From Thauera sp. UBA6194 (lineage in GTDB: Bacteria > Pseudomonadota > Gammaproteobacteria > Burkholderiales > Rhodocyclaceae), in NCBI GenBank assembly GCA_002422685.1, contig DITC01000022.1, positions 121,590 through 185,589 on the forward strand: a stretch of 64,000 nucleotides of DNA, in the 5' to 3' direction. Numbering within the stretch: position 1 is the first letter of the stretch; each line of letters starts with the position of its first letter. The notes under the pieces are model-generated. The model worked only from the letters and a program-made list of their open reading frames with translations. It was not told where the DNA came from and ran no database searches. Below are positions 8,777-17,404 of this stretch, in pieces. The position numbers and the translations under genes are program-made.

Positions 8777-8814
8777 GCTGCCGGCTGCACCGTAAAACAG
8801 CCGGCAGCGCTTTT
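8777..8814 (+). terminator. terminator or attenuator between xoxF and the cytochrome gene
   Basis: A second perfect 11-base inverted repeat (GCTGCCGGCTG / CAGCCGGCAGC) with a 10-base loop followed by GCTTTT. It looks like an intrinsic terminator with a short T-run. Partial termination would make xoxF mRNA more abundant than that of downstream genes. Confidence 0.65.
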
Positions 8815-8903
8815 GAACACAGATCACAAGAACAGACGGCACGCTCGAGACGTGCGTCGAGATCGGCGGGTCCAGCGGCACCCGCCTCGAGGAGGAGTCC
8901 CTC

Positions 8904-9326
8904 ATGAAACACAGGCAGTTCGCGCTCGCATTCGCCTTGCTCTGCGTCGGCAGTGCCACCCATGCTCAGGACGCTCAGGCGGCGGTCCAGCCCGAGGCCT
9001 CGGAGCAGCCCTTGTACACCGTCGTGGACGGCTACAAGGTCGACCCGGACACCCTGAAAGGCTTTCGCACCTGGCGCGCCGCCGCCTGCGACCGCTGCCA
9101 TGGTGCCAACCAGGAAGGCATGGTCGGCCCCTCGCTGATCGAGAGCCTGAAAGTGCTGACCAAGGAAGAGTTCATCACCACCGTGCGCGATGGCCGGCTC
9201 GAGAAGGGCATGCAGAGCTTCGGCAGCGACCCGCGCGTGATGGACAACATCGACAATCTCTACGCCTACCTCAAGGGACGCTCGGACGGCGCGATCACGA
9301 GAGCCCGCGTCACCGCGATCAAATGA
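8904..9326 (+). CDS. XoxG-like c-type cytochrome
   Basis: A 140-residue exported monohaem cytochrome c. A signal peptide (to about residue 21, THAQ) is followed by one haem site C62-D-R-C65-H66; candidate axial methionines are Met73 and Met103 (GMVGPS, GMQSFG). Ribosome binding site GAGGAGG just upstream. Placed directly between xoxF and the xoxJ-like gene, it is the likely electron acceptor of the dehydrogenase, matching the xoxF-xoxG-xoxJ order. It is short compared with classical cytochrome cL, so the xoxG name rests mainly on position. Confidence 0.88.
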   Translation: MKHRQFALAFALLCVGSATHAQDAQAAVQPEASEQPLYTVVDGYKVDPDTLKGFRTWRAAACDRCHGANQEGMVGPSLIESLKVLTKEEFITTVRDGRLEKGMQSFGSDPRVMDNIDNLYAYLKGRSDGAITRARVTAIK

Positions 9327-9352
9327 TCAGCACCGGCTGCAAAGGAGTTCCG

Positions 9353-10273
9353 ATGACCACGCCACGCCCCCGACTCGCGCCTCAGCCCACGCGCCGAGGC
9401 CGCAGCCTGCAGCAACTCGCCCTCGGCGCGCTTGCCACCTGCTCGACGGCAGCGCTGCTGGTACTTGCCCCGACCGCCCACGCCGGTGAAGGCAAGGCCG
9501 GCGGACGGGATGCCCTGCGCGTCTGCCAGGACCCGAACAACCTGCCCTTCGCGAACGACAAGGAGCAGGGCTTCGAGAATCGCGTCGCCGAGCTGCTCGC
9601 CCAACACCTCGAGGTGCCGGTCACCTATTTCAACTACCCGCAGCGCTTCGTGTTCATCCGCAACACCTTGCGTTACAAGCTGCCGGGGCAGGACTACCCC
9701 TGCGACGTGATCATCGGCCTGCCGGTCGGCTTCGACCAGGTGGCGGTGACCAAGCCGTATTACCGTTCGACCTACGCGATGGTGGTCCCGCAGGGCAAGG
9801 GGCTCGATGACGTCGACAGCGTCGAGGACTTCCTCGCGCTCGAACCCGAACGCCGTGCGCGCCTCAGGATCGGGCTCTACGACAGGTCGCCGGCCTCGAA
9901 GTGGATGGACCGCCACAACCTGGTCGACCAGGGCGTGCCCTACCAGACCATCAACGTGGCCATGGACCACTACGTCGGCGACATCATCGACAAGGACCTG
10001 GCGGGCGGCAAGATCGACGTCGCCATCGTCTGGGGCCCGGTCGCCGGCTATTACGCCAGCAAGTTCGACCCCCCGATGAAGGTGCTGCCGATGAAGTCCG
10101 AGCCCGGCATCCAGTTCGACTTTGCCTTCGGCATGGGCATCCGCCGCGGCGAACCCGAGTGGAAGGCGCAGCTGGAGGGTTTTCTGGACACCCACCAGGC
10201 CGAGATCGCGGAAATCCTGAAGACCTACAACGTGCCACTGGTCGAGCATGAACAGAAACTCGTCAGCAACTGA
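9353..10273 (+). CDS. xoxJ: XoxJ/MxaJ-like periplasmic binding protein
   Basis: A 306-residue exported solute-binding-fold protein of the quinoprotein-dehydrogenase-associated family. The N-terminus is basic (PTRRGRS) and followed by a hydrophobic signal segment ending THAGE. The mature part begins LRVCQDPNNLPFAND, the family signature, with YFNYPQRFVFIRNTL and DVIIGLPVGF following. MxaJ/XoxJ proteins are thought to help dehydrogenase activation or maturation rather than transport. Start at ATG 9353, preceded by AAAGGAG at 9341-9347. The last 26 bases overlap the next gene. Confidence 0.9.
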   Translation: MTTPRPRLAPQPTRRGRSLQQLALGALATCSTAALLVLAPTAHAGEGKAGGRDALRVCQDPNNLPFANDKEQGFENRVAELLAQHLEVPVTYFNYPQRFVFIRNTLRYKLPGQDYPCDVIIGLPVGFDQVAVTKPYYRSTYAMVVPQGKGLDDVDSVEDFLALEPERRARLRIGLYDRSPASKWMDRHNLVDQGVPYQTINVAMDHYVGDIIDKDLAGGKIDVAIVWGPVAGYYASKFDPPMKVLPMKSEPGIQFDFAFGMGIRRGEPEWKAQLEGFLDTHQAEIAEILKTYNVPLVEHEQKLVSN

Positions 10274-11003
10274 GCGCAGCGCGCGGCGCCGGCGCCCCCT
10301 CGCCACCCTGGGCACCTTCGCCGCGACGCTGCTGCTGTCCGTGTTCGCGGTGTCGGCCTTCGCGCAGGGCGACAGCACGGGCGCGAAGGCCGGTGCGCAG
10401 GACTACTCCGACGCCGAGCGCATCATCTTCATGAACGAGCACCTCGGCGCACTCCAGCCGCCGCAGACGCTCGTGTACCGCTTCAGCCGCAGCGGCACGC
10501 TCGAGGCCGGCTTCGAGGACCACGTCACGCTGCGCCTGAGCCCGAGCGCTGCCGGCAGCTGCTGCGACGGCGAGGTGGACTTTCTCGGCGCCGGGCGCCA
10601 GCTCATGCTGCCCACGGTCGAGGCGGCCCGGGCCAACCCGGTGATCCTGTATTTCCTCGAGCACGACGTGCGCGAAATGAGCCGGCTCACGCAGGGTCAG
10701 CACAACCACTTCCGCCGCCGCATCCGCATGGCGATCTATCAGGGCGCGCAGGTCGAGGAACGTGCGCTCGAATACCAGGGTCGAACCATCACTGCCCGCC
10801 AGGTGCTGATCACCCCCTACGCGGACGACCCCAACCGCGCCCGCTTCGAGCGCTTCGCCGACAAGCAGTACATGTTCTGGATCTCGGACGAAGTACCGGG
10901 CGGCGTGTTCGGCATCGCCACCCGCATGAACGCGCGCGACGCCGGAACGGAGCCGCTGATGATCGACGAGTTGTATCTCGAGGGCGCCACCGCCCCGATC
11001 TGA
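10248..11003 (+). CDS. uncharacterised exported protein in the xox operon
   Basis: A 251-residue protein I cannot assign to a family. It has a strongly basic N-terminus (SARRRR) and a hydrophobic signal segment ending AFAQ (about residue 40). The mature part has an adjacent cysteine pair, Cys105-Cys106 (AGSCCDGEVDF), and looks mostly beta-structured. The start codon lies inside the end of xoxJ (26-base overlap), so it is translated from the same message. Context suggests a periplasmic accessory of methanol oxidation. Function unknown. Confidence 0.75.
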   Translation: MNRNSSATERSARRRRPLATLGTFAATLLLSVFAVSAFAQGDSTGAKAGAQDYSDAERIIFMNEHLGALQPPQTLVYRFSRSGTLEAGFEDHVTLRLSPSAAGSCCDGEVDFLGAGRQLMLPTVEAARANPVILYFLEHDVREMSRLTQGQHNHFRRRIRMAIYQGAQVEERALEYQGRTITARQVLITPYADDPNRARFERFADKQYMFWISDEVPGGVFGIATRMNARDAGTEPLMIDELYLEGATAPI

Positions 11004-11033
11004 GCGCTCGCACGCAGAAAAAGGAGACACACC

Positions 11034-11408
11034 ATGAAGACCTGGACCCAACCGCTCGCCGGCCTCGCTTTCGGCACCGTCGCGGCGCTCGCCAGCCTGC
11101 CGGCGCTGGCCAACGACTTCCCCACCACCGAGCGCGTGAGCTTCGTGCTCGAATGCATGCGCGCACACCCCGGCCCCGAGTTCGAGATGTCGAGCAAGTG
11201 CTCGTGCGCCCTCGATGCGGTGGCGCGCGAGATCAGCTTCGACGAATACCGCACGATCCACACCGTCGCGCTCGCCACCTCCATCAGCGGCGAACGCGGC
11301 GGCTACTATCGCGGCAAGCACTGGCGCGCAGACGTGCGCAAGTACGACACCGTGCTGGCCAAGGCGAAGAACGGCTGCTTCATCGACACCACCGCGGCGC
11401 GGCGCTGA
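11034..11408 (+). CDS. small four-cysteine exported protein
   Basis: A 124-residue protein with a clear signal peptide ending PALAND (about residue 27) and four cysteines in the mature region: Cys41, a C-S-C pair at 56/58, and Cys115. The even number and the export signal suggest two disulfides or a metal or haem-like ligand set, but there is no CxxCH. Ribosome binding site AAAGGAGA sits 6 bases before ATG. It lies 30 bases after the previous gene, in the same operon. No function can be assigned from sequence. Confidence 0.75.
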   Translation: MKTWTQPLAGLAFGTVAALASLPALANDFPTTERVSFVLECMRAHPGPEFEMSSKCSCALDAVAREISFDEYRTIHTVALATSISGERGGYYRGKHWRADVRKYDTVLAKAKNGCFIDTTAARR

Positions 11409-11484
11409 GCGCATTTACGCGGGCGCCTCGGCGCGCCCGCCCCGGCGCCCGCTGATCCCTGCCCCCTGACCGAACCGAAACGCC

Positions 11485-12447
11485 ATGCGCTCCGCCGCCA
11501 GCCGCCTGCGATGCTCGCTCGCCGCCTTCGCGCTCGCGTGGGCCGGGCTGTGCAGTGCCAGCCCGGATATCGAGCCGCTGCCGGTCGAAGAAATCGCCCC
11601 GGGCGTCCACGTCCATGTCGGACACCAGGCCACCTGGCCCGGCGCGCAGGGTGACGAGCGCGCCGGCGACATCGCGAACCTGGGCTTCGTCGTCGGCGAG
11701 CGCTGCGTCGCGGTGATCGACACCGGCGGCAGCCCGCAGCTCGGCCAGCGCCTGCTCGCCGCAGTCCGGCGCGTCAGTACGCGCCCGGTGTGCTATGTGA
11801 TCAACACCCATGTGCACCCCGATCACACCCTGGGCAACGCCGCCTTCGCCGCCCTCGCGCCCGCGCCCCGCTTCGTCGGCCACGCGCGCCTGAAGGCCTC
11901 GCTCGCGGCGCGCGCGCCGTTCTACCGCGAAGCGCTCGCACGCGATCTCGGCCTCGCCACCGACGACGCCGACATCGTGTATCCGGACCTCGAGGTCGCC
12001 GACACGCTCACGCTCGAGCTCGGCGGTCGCAGCCTGCATCTGCGCGCCTGGCCCACGGCCCACACCGACAACGACCTGAGCGTGCTCGACGATGCGAGCG
12101 CCACGCTCTTCGCCGGCGACCTGCTCTTCGTCGCACACCTGCCGGTAATCGACGGCCGCCTGCTGGGCTGGCTCGAGGTCATGGACGCGCTCGCCCGGCT
12201 GGATGCCGCGCGCGTGGTCCCCGGCCACGGCGCCCCCGTCGCCGACTGGTCGCCCGCACTCGAAGCACAGCGCCGCTACCTGAGCGGCGTGCGTGACGGC
12301 ATCCGCAGCGCAATCGCCGCCGGGCGCACCATCACCGAAGCGGTGGAAGCACTGGCGAACACCGGTGTCGACGGCTGGCTGCTGACGGAGGACTTTCACC
12401 GCCGCAACCTCACCGCCGCCTACGCCGAACTCGAATGGGAAGACTAG
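11485..12447 (+). CDS. quinoprotein relay system zinc metallohydrolase 1
   Basis: A 320-residue exported metallo-beta-lactamase-fold protein related to SoxH. The signal peptide ends near residue 25 (GLCSAS). The metal site is intact: NTHVHPDH with His109, His111, Asp113, His114, then AHTDNDL, FAGDLLF and VPGHGAPV. It belongs to the family regularly found with quinoprotein alcohol dehydrogenases and a SoxYZ-like carrier, where it is supposed to act on a group carried by that protein. The substrate is unknown. It is followed after 23 bases by the SoxYZ-like gene. Confidence 0.88.
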   Translation: MRSAASRLRCSLAAFALAWAGLCSASPDIEPLPVEEIAPGVHVHVGHQATWPGAQGDERAGDIANLGFVVGERCVAVIDTGGSPQLGQRLLAAVRRVSTRPVCYVINTHVHPDHTLGNAAFAALAPAPRFVGHARLKASLAARAPFYREALARDLGLATDDADIVYPDLEVADTLTLELGGRSLHLRAWPTAHTDNDLSVLDDASATLFAGDLLFVAHLPVIDGRLLGWLEVMDALARLDAARVVPGHGAPVADWSPALEAQRRYLSGVRDGIRSAIAAGRTITEAVEALANTGVDGWLLTEDFHRRNLTAAYAELEWED

Positions 12448-12470
12448 GGCCACGCGCCCATGGAGGACGC

Positions 12471-13298
12471 ATGAACACGCTCACATCCCTGCTGCTCGCC
12501 GGCGCGCTCGCGGCCAGCCTCGGCGGCCCGGCGCACGCGCAAAGATCCGACCCCGAAAACCCCGACGCCAACGCCACCTGGCAACAGCTGCGGACCACGA
12601 TGTTCCAGGCGCGCACGATCGACACCGCGGCGGACACGATCATCAGCCTCGAGGCCCCCGAGCGCGCGCAGGACGCGGCGATCGTGCCGATCTCGATCCG
12701 CACCCACGTCGAGCAGCGCCCCGAGCGCTTCATCGAGCGCGTGTACCTGATGATCGACAACAACCCCTCGCCGGTGGGCGCGATCTTCCACTTCACCCCG
12801 GCCAGCGGGCGCGCCGACATCGAGACCCGGGTGCGCGTGGACGCCTACACCCATGTGCGCGCGATCGCCGAGATGAACACCGGCGAGCTCTACATGACCA
12901 CGCGCTTCGTCAAGGCCTCGGGCGGTTGCTCGGCCCCCCCGGGCAAGGACATGACGGCAGCGATGGCGAGCCTGGGCAAGATGCGCTTTCGCGTCGAGGG
13001 CGAGGTCGAGCCCGGCAAGCCGGCGCTGGCGCAGCTGATGATCAGCCACCCGAACAACTCGGGCCTGGTCATGGACCAGCTCACCCGCATGTACACGCCG
13101 GCCCACTTCGTGCGCCGCATCCAGGTCAGCTACGCCGGCCAGCCGGTGCTGAGCGCGGACGTCGACTTTTCGATCAGCGAGAACCCGAACTTCCGCTTCT
13201 ACTTCGTGCCGACCGGCGAGGGCGAGCTCAAGGCCGAGGTGATCGACACCAACGCGCTGCGCTTCGAGACCGCGGTCGAGGTGGACGCGGGCAGCTGA
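12471..13298 (+). CDS. quinoprotein dehydrogenase-associated SoxYZ-like carrier
   Basis: A 275-residue exported protein that resembles SoxY and SoxZ joined in one chain. The signal peptide ends AHAQ (residue 24). The N-terminal half is SoxY-like and ends in KASGGCSAPPGK, where the single Cys is the presumed carrier arm. The C-terminal half is SoxZ-like (MISHPNNSGLVMDQLTR, FYFVPTGEGEL). In thiosulfate oxidation SoxYZ carries the substrate on a cysteine; here the cargo is unknown. Start at ATG 12471 behind TGGAGGACGC. It pairs with the metallohydrolase just upstream. Confidence 0.9.
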   Translation: MNTLTSLLLAGALAASLGGPAHAQRSDPENPDANATWQQLRTTMFQARTIDTAADTIISLEAPERAQDAAIVPISIRTHVEQRPERFIERVYLMIDNNPSPVGAIFHFTPASGRADIETRVRVDAYTHVRAIAEMNTGELYMTTRFVKASGGCSAPPGKDMTAAMASLGKMRFRVEGEVEPGKPALAQLMISHPNNSGLVMDQLTRMYTPAHFVRRIQVSYAGQPVLSADVDFSISENPNFRFYFVPTGEGELKAEVIDTNALRFETAVEVDAGS

Positions 13299-13328
13299 GG
13301 CGGCACCCACCCCAGGCCTGCATCGGAA

Positions 13329-13895
13329 TCACAGACCATGGCGCGGGTTGGCGGCGCGCTTCTTCTCGATGTCGCGCACCAGGTAGCGCACCGCGCGCAG
13401 CCAGCTGTCGTCGTTGTTGCCGCGCATGTCGACCGACTTGACCAGCACCACGCGATTGCTGCCCACCTCGCGAATCTCGACATTGACGTTGAGGATCAGA
13501 TTGCTGACCTTCTGCACCCAGCCCGCCGCGACGTAGCGCACCCCCATGCCTTCACCGATCTCGGCCAGGCAGTGCGGGCAGCGATAGACCAGCTCGCCGC
13601 CGCCGCGCACGCGCTCGATCAGGGCCTGGTGAGGCGCGTTGTCGACCATCGTGTACAGCCCGCGCGCGCGCACCTCGGTACGAAACGCGTCCTCGATCAT
13701 CTTCAGGCGCGCCTGCTGTGCAGCGTGACGGCTGGCGTCCGGGTGCTCCTCGATCAGCTCGAAGCCGATCAGGGCGAGCGTGTCCGGCGCCGCGTCCGCC
13801 GCGCGCACGGAAGAGGCAAAGGCGAAGGCAGCGACGAGCGCGACGAGGGCCAGGCCGAAACGGGCACGCAGGCTGCGAGCTGGAATGGCGATCAT
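13329..13895 (-). CDS. exported protein, DUF2380/DUF3280-like
   Basis: A 188-residue protein with a signal peptide ending VRAAD (about residue 33). The mature region begins LALIGFELIEE and has the conserved pattern of DUF2380/DUF3280 proteins seen in PQQ-methylotrophy clusters, plus one CPHC pair near residue 110 (YRCPHCLAEIG). It is convergent with the SoxYZ-like gene and divergent from the second metallohydrolase (35-base gap). No biochemical role is established. The CPHC motif could bind metal or form a disulfide. Confidence 0.75.
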   Translation of the reverse strand: MIAIPARSLRARFGLALVALVAAFAFASSVRAADAAPDTLALIGFELIEEHPDASRHAAQQARLKMIEDAFRTEVRARGLYTMVDNAPHQALIERVRGGGELVYRCPHCLAEIGEGMGVRYVAAGWVQKVSNLILNVNVEIREVGSNRVVLVKSVDMRGNNDDSWLRAVRYLVRDIEKKRAANPRHGL

Positions 13896-13930
13896 GAAAT
13901 CTCTCCTCGGGTTGATGACAGGACAAGCAC

Positions 13931-14902
13931 ATGAAACATGCGCAAAAGGGTTCTTGTGAGCGCAGCGCGCGGGGGCGCTGTACGGCGTGGCTGAGCGCCG
14001 TGCTGGTGCTCGCCGCAGCGAGCTTCGGCGCGCAGGCGCAAGAGGTGCGTACCGTGGCCCGCGGCGTGCACGTCTTCATCGGCGACAGCGGCGAGCCCAC
14101 GCCCGCCAATCGCGGCATGGTGGGCAACATCGGCTTCGTGGTGGGCGAAACCGGCACGGTGATGATCAACGCGGGCGCCTCCTACCGCCACGGGCGCGCG
14201 CTGCTCGCGGCCGCCGAGCGCATCGGCGGCAAGCCGGTGGTGCTGGTGGTGATCACCCAGCCCCTGCAGGAGTTCGTCATGGGCGCGGCGGCCTTTGCGG
14301 ACCGGGGCATCCCTGTGCTCGCCCACCGCGCCAGCGCGGAGCTGGTCGCGGCGCGCTGCCATAACTGCCTGCACACGCTGCGCCAGCTGCTCGGCGAAGA
14401 CGAAATGGCGGGCACCCGTGTGCTGCCCCCGGACCGGCGCATCGACGCCAGTGGCCCCCTCGAGGCCGGCGGACGCAGCCTCGAGCTGATCCACCCCGGC
14501 TGGGGCAGCTCGCCCGGCGACCTCGCGGTGCGCGACCTGGAAAGCGGCGTCGTGTTCGCCGGCGCGCTGGTGTCCATCGGCCGCATCCCCGAGTTGCGCG
14601 ATGGCGACCCCGCAGGCTGGCGCAAGGCGCTCGCCGATCTGCAGACGCTGGCGGGCGCCGAACTCATCGTGCCCGGCTACGGGCCGCCGGTGCGGGCCGG
14701 CGCGCTCGACGCGGTGAGCGACTACATCGGCGACACCGAGGCGCGCGTGCGCGCGCTGTTCGCGGACGACACCCCGCTGTCGGCCATGGTGCCCGCCGCG
14801 CACCTGCCCCGCTACGCCGGCTGGGCGTTGTACCAGCCACTCCATGGCCGCAACGTGCAGCTGCGCTACCTGGCGCTCGAGCGCGCCAGCTTCGCGCACT
14901 GA
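13931..14902 (+). CDS. quinoprotein relay metallohydrolase 2 family, metal site lost
   Basis: A 323-residue exported metallo-beta-lactamase-fold protein. The signal segment ends AQAQ (about residue 37). The fold is recognisable (GVHVFIGDSGEPTPANRGMVGNIGFVV), but each expected metal ligand is replaced. The HxHxDH box reads QPLQEF (Gln110, Leu112, Glu114, Phe115). The later His is Ser193 (GSSPGDL), the bridging Asp is Ala212 (FAGALVS) and the last His is Tyr250 (VPGYGPPV). The reading frame is otherwise intact and full length, so this looks like a selected non-enzymatic form, not decay. It belongs with the relay genes upstream. Confidence 0.82.
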   Translation: MKHAQKGSCERSARGRCTAWLSAVLVLAAASFGAQAQEVRTVARGVHVFIGDSGEPTPANRGMVGNIGFVVGETGTVMINAGASYRHGRALLAAAERIGGKPVVLVVITQPLQEFVMGAAAFADRGIPVLAHRASAELVAARCHNCLHTLRQLLGEDEMAGTRVLPPDRRIDASGPLEAGGRSLELIHPGWGSSPGDLAVRDLESGVVFAGALVSIGRIPELRDGDPAGWRKALADLQTLAGAELIVPGYGPPVRAGALDAVSDYIGDTEARVRALFADDTPLSAMVPAAHLPRYAGWALYQPLHGRNVQLRYLALERASFAH

Positions 14903-14931
14903 ACCCCGCGCCGAGCCTGCGCCCGCGCCGC

Positions 14932-15960
14932 TCATGGCGCCGGCACCCGGGCGATGAACTGGCCGAAGGCGCGCGGGCCATCGCCGGTCGTGCCCTCGCC
15001 GACAACCTCGAGCGTGTTCGCGTCGATGCGCGACACGGTGTTGTCGAACCAGTTCGCGACATAGACGCTCGCCCCGTCCGACGCGGCGGCCACGCCCTCC
15101 GGGTACTCCCCGGTCGGCACATCGGCGATCCTGGTCCAGCTCGCGAGCTCGATCACCGAGACCGTGCCCGCATACTGGTTGCTGACGAAGGCGCGCCCGC
15201 CGGCAAAGGCGACCGCATACGGACGCTCACCCACCGCCACCGTGGTCAGCAGCGCGCGCCGCGCCACGTCGATCACGCTCACCGCGTCCGCGCCGACATC
15301 GGTGCTCAGCAGGTAGGCGCCGTCGGGCGTGAATCCGAGACCGAAGGGCCGCGCACCGGTCGGCACGGTGGCGAGCAGCGTGTTGTCGGCGGTGGAAAAC
15401 AGCGACACCTGGTCGCTGTCGCGGTCGGCCGAGGCGAGCAGGCTGCCGTCGGGCGACAGCGCCAGCCCCGACGGCGAGGCGCCGGTCTCGAGCTCCGCGA
15501 TGCGCGCCCCGCTGTCCGGATCGACAACGAAGATCCGCCCACCGTACCAGTCGGCCACATAGAGCGGGCGCCCCGACGGATGCACTGCAATACCGAGCGG
15601 CCCGCCTTCGAGCGCGATGCGCCCGAGCACAGCCGGCGGATCGGTGCCGAGCACGGTCACGAACGCGCCCTCCGGGCTGCTCACGTACACCCGGCGCCCG
15701 TCGGGCGCCGCCGCCACGCCCGCCGGCTTGCCCGACACCGCCAGCGTGGCCAGGGTCTCGAGCTGCGGCAGCGCCAGCACCGAGACGGTTTCGTCGGACT
15801 GGTTGCTCACGAAGGCGCGCTCGCGCGTGCCCACAGCGTGCGCCGTGCCCTCGGCCTGCACCGAACCCCGAGCCTGCGCAGCCCCGCCTCCGGCGCTCAT
15901 CGCCGGCGCGGCGCACACGCCGGAGAGCGCGCACAGGCCCGCAAGCACGACCGTGCGCAT
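14932..15960 (-). CDS. YVTN-type beta-propeller protein
   Basis: A 342-residue exported beta-propeller protein built of about seven repeats, each centred on a form of (R/V)-(A/V)-(F/Y)-V-(S/A)-N. The signal peptide (MRTVVLAGLCALSGV) ends near residue 22. Proteins like this accompany PQQ-dependent catabolism clusters; the role is not known, with binding of a ligand or partner rather than catalysis most likely. I chose ATG 15960 because it gives a compact signal peptide; a GTG at 15990 is possible. It is the last gene of the minus-strand transport block, 58 bases after the SRPBCC gene. Confidence 0.8.
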   Translation of the reverse strand: MRTVVLAGLCALSGVCAAPAMSAGGGAAQARGSVQAEGTAHAVGTRERAFVSNQSDETVSVLALPQLETLATLAVSGKPAGVAAAPDGRRVYVSSPEGAFVTVLGTDPPAVLGRIALEGGPLGIAVHPSGRPLYVADWYGGRIFVVDPDSGARIAELETGASPSGLALSPDGSLLASADRDSDQVSLFSTADNTLLATVPTGARPFGLGFTPDGAYLLSTDVGADAVSVIDVARRALLTTVAVGERPYAVAFAGGRAFVSNQYAGTVSVIELASWTRIADVPTGEYPEGVAAASDGASVYVANWFDNTVSRIDANTLEVVGEGTTGDGPRAFGQFIARVPAP

Positions 15961-16018
15961 GCGCACGGCCGCCCGCTCCGCTCGCCTCACCGTCGGCTCG
16001 CCTCGGCTCAGCTCGAGC

Positions 16019-16558
16019 TCACTTTTCCAGCTCCGCCTTCAAGGCGTCGAGGCCGCTCTTGTACACCCCGGTGACGGCGTCGATCGCGGCCTGGTCGTTG
16101 AGCTCGGGCGGCGGATCGTTGTTGGGGAAGCCGCGGTAGAAGGCGCCGCGCCACTGCACCTTGGACTTGCCCTCGCCGTCGGCGGTGACGGTGAGGTGCG
16201 AGCTGTAGTTGGTCACCGGCAGCACCTTCACGTCCACCGCGGTGATCTTGTACGAGTAGCTCATGGCCTCGGCCTTGTAGCGGGTGAGCTGCTCGGTGAT
16301 GGTCGGCTCGCCCTCGCCCTTGAGCACCAGCACGCGCTGGGCGCCGACTTCGTTGCCGCCCTGCCCTTCGGTGCGCGCCACCACCGGGTGCCAGGACATG
16401 TCGTGAAAGTTGGCCACCCGCGCCCACACCTTGTCCGCCGGCGCCGCGATCTCGGTCGTCAGCGACACCTTCTGCCGGGTCGGGCCATGCGCCCAGGCGC
16501 TGCCCGCCACTGCGGCCGACAAGGCCAGCACCAGTACATCCCTGCGTGTCATCTTCAT
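16019..16558 (-). CDS. exported SRPBCC (polyketide cyclase-like) protein
   Basis: A 179-residue protein with a signal peptide (TRRDVLVLALSAAVAGSAWAH, cut near residue 24) and an SRPBCC/START-like hydrophobic-cavity domain (TTEIAAPADKVWARVANF, ending in a C-terminal amphipathic helix). The TRR before the hydrophobic stretch resembles a Tat signal but is only two arginines with a weak consensus. Members of this family are common in PQQ-linked ABC clusters and may bind a hydrophobic alcohol or product in the periplasm. Ribosome binding site GGAGAC upstream. Confidence 0.8.
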   Translation of the reverse strand: MKMTRRDVLVLALSAAVAGSAWAHGPTRQKVSLTTEIAAPADKVWARVANFHDMSWHPVVARTEGQGGNEVGAQRVLVLKGEGEPTITEQLTRYKAEAMSYSYKITAVDVKVLPVTNYSSHLTVTADGEGKSKVQWRGAFYRGFPNNDPPPELNDQAAIDAVTGVYKSGLDALKAELEK

Positions 16559-16587
16559 GTTGTCTCCACCGTCGTTGTTGTAGTGAT

Positions 16588-17397
16588 TCACCCCGGTTTC
16601 CCGGTGCGCTTGAGCATGCCGCGCTGCGGGTCGTAGCCCCAGGCGGCAAGCAGGAAGAAGGCCACCAGGCAGCCGGCGACGATCGCCAGCGACTGCACCG
16701 CCACCTGGCCGTGCAGCGCAAAGCGCGTCGCCTCCACCGCGTGGGTGAAGGGGTTCCAGGTGGCCAGAAAATGGATCACGCGCGCGCCGGATTCCTCCAG
16801 CTTCCACAGCGGATAGAGCGCCGGCGAGATGAAGAACATCGGGAAGATGACGAAATTCATCGTCCCGGCGAAGTTCTCGAGCTGGCGCACATTGACCGAC
16901 AGCAACAGCCCGAGCGCGCCCAGCATCATCCCCGACAGCACCAGCACCGGCAGCGCGTAAAGCCAGCCGATGATCGGCACCTCGACCTCGAACAGCGCGG
17001 CGATGATCAGGAACACATAGGCCTGCAGCACCGACAGCAGGGTGCCGGCGAGCAGCTTGCAGAACAGCAGGTACCAGCGCGGCAAGGGCGCCGTCAGCAG
17101 CAGGCGCATCACGCCCATCTCGCGGTCGTAGACCATGGCGAGCGAGGACTGCATGCCGTTGAAGAGCAGCACCATGCCGAGCAGCCCCGGCACGATGTAG
17201 GTCTGGTACGGAATGTAGGTGTCGTAGGGCGGGATGATCGACACCCCGAACACGTTCTGGAAGCCGGCGGCAAACACCACCAGCCACAGCAGCGGCCGCA
17301 CCAGCGCCGAAGCCAGCCGCCCGCCCTGGCGGACGAACTTGGCGACCTCGCGGCTGGTGACGGCCTGCAGCGCGAGCCAGGCGTGGGCGAGCCTCAT
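16588..17397 (-). CDS. ABC-2 type permease, PQQ-dependent alcohol dehydrogenase system
   Basis: A 269-residue integral membrane protein with about six membrane segments and the ABC-2 layout (GLLGMVLLFNGMQSSLAMVYDRE, then FPMFFISPALYPLWKL near residue 200). It matches the permease subunit of the putative exporter linked to PQQ-dependent alcohol catabolism (PedC-like). The partner ATPase is at 19873-20682, separated by the beta-propeller and binding-protein genes on the same strand. Start ATG 17397 is 7 bases after the preceding stop. Confidence 0.88.
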   Translation of the reverse strand: MRLAHAWLALQAVTSREVAKFVRQGGRLASALVRPLLWLVVFAAGFQNVFGVSIIPPYDTYIPYQTYIVPGLLGMVLLFNGMQSSLAMVYDREMGVMRLLLTAPLPRWYLLFCKLLAGTLLSVLQAYVFLIIAALFEVEVPIIGWLYALPVLVLSGMMLGALGLLLSVNVRQLENFAGTMNFVIFPMFFISPALYPLWKLEESGARVIHFLATWNPFTHAVEATRFALHGQVAVQSLAIVAGCLVAFFLLAAWGYDPQRGMLKRTGKPG

Positions 17398-17404
17398 GGC
17401 GTCC

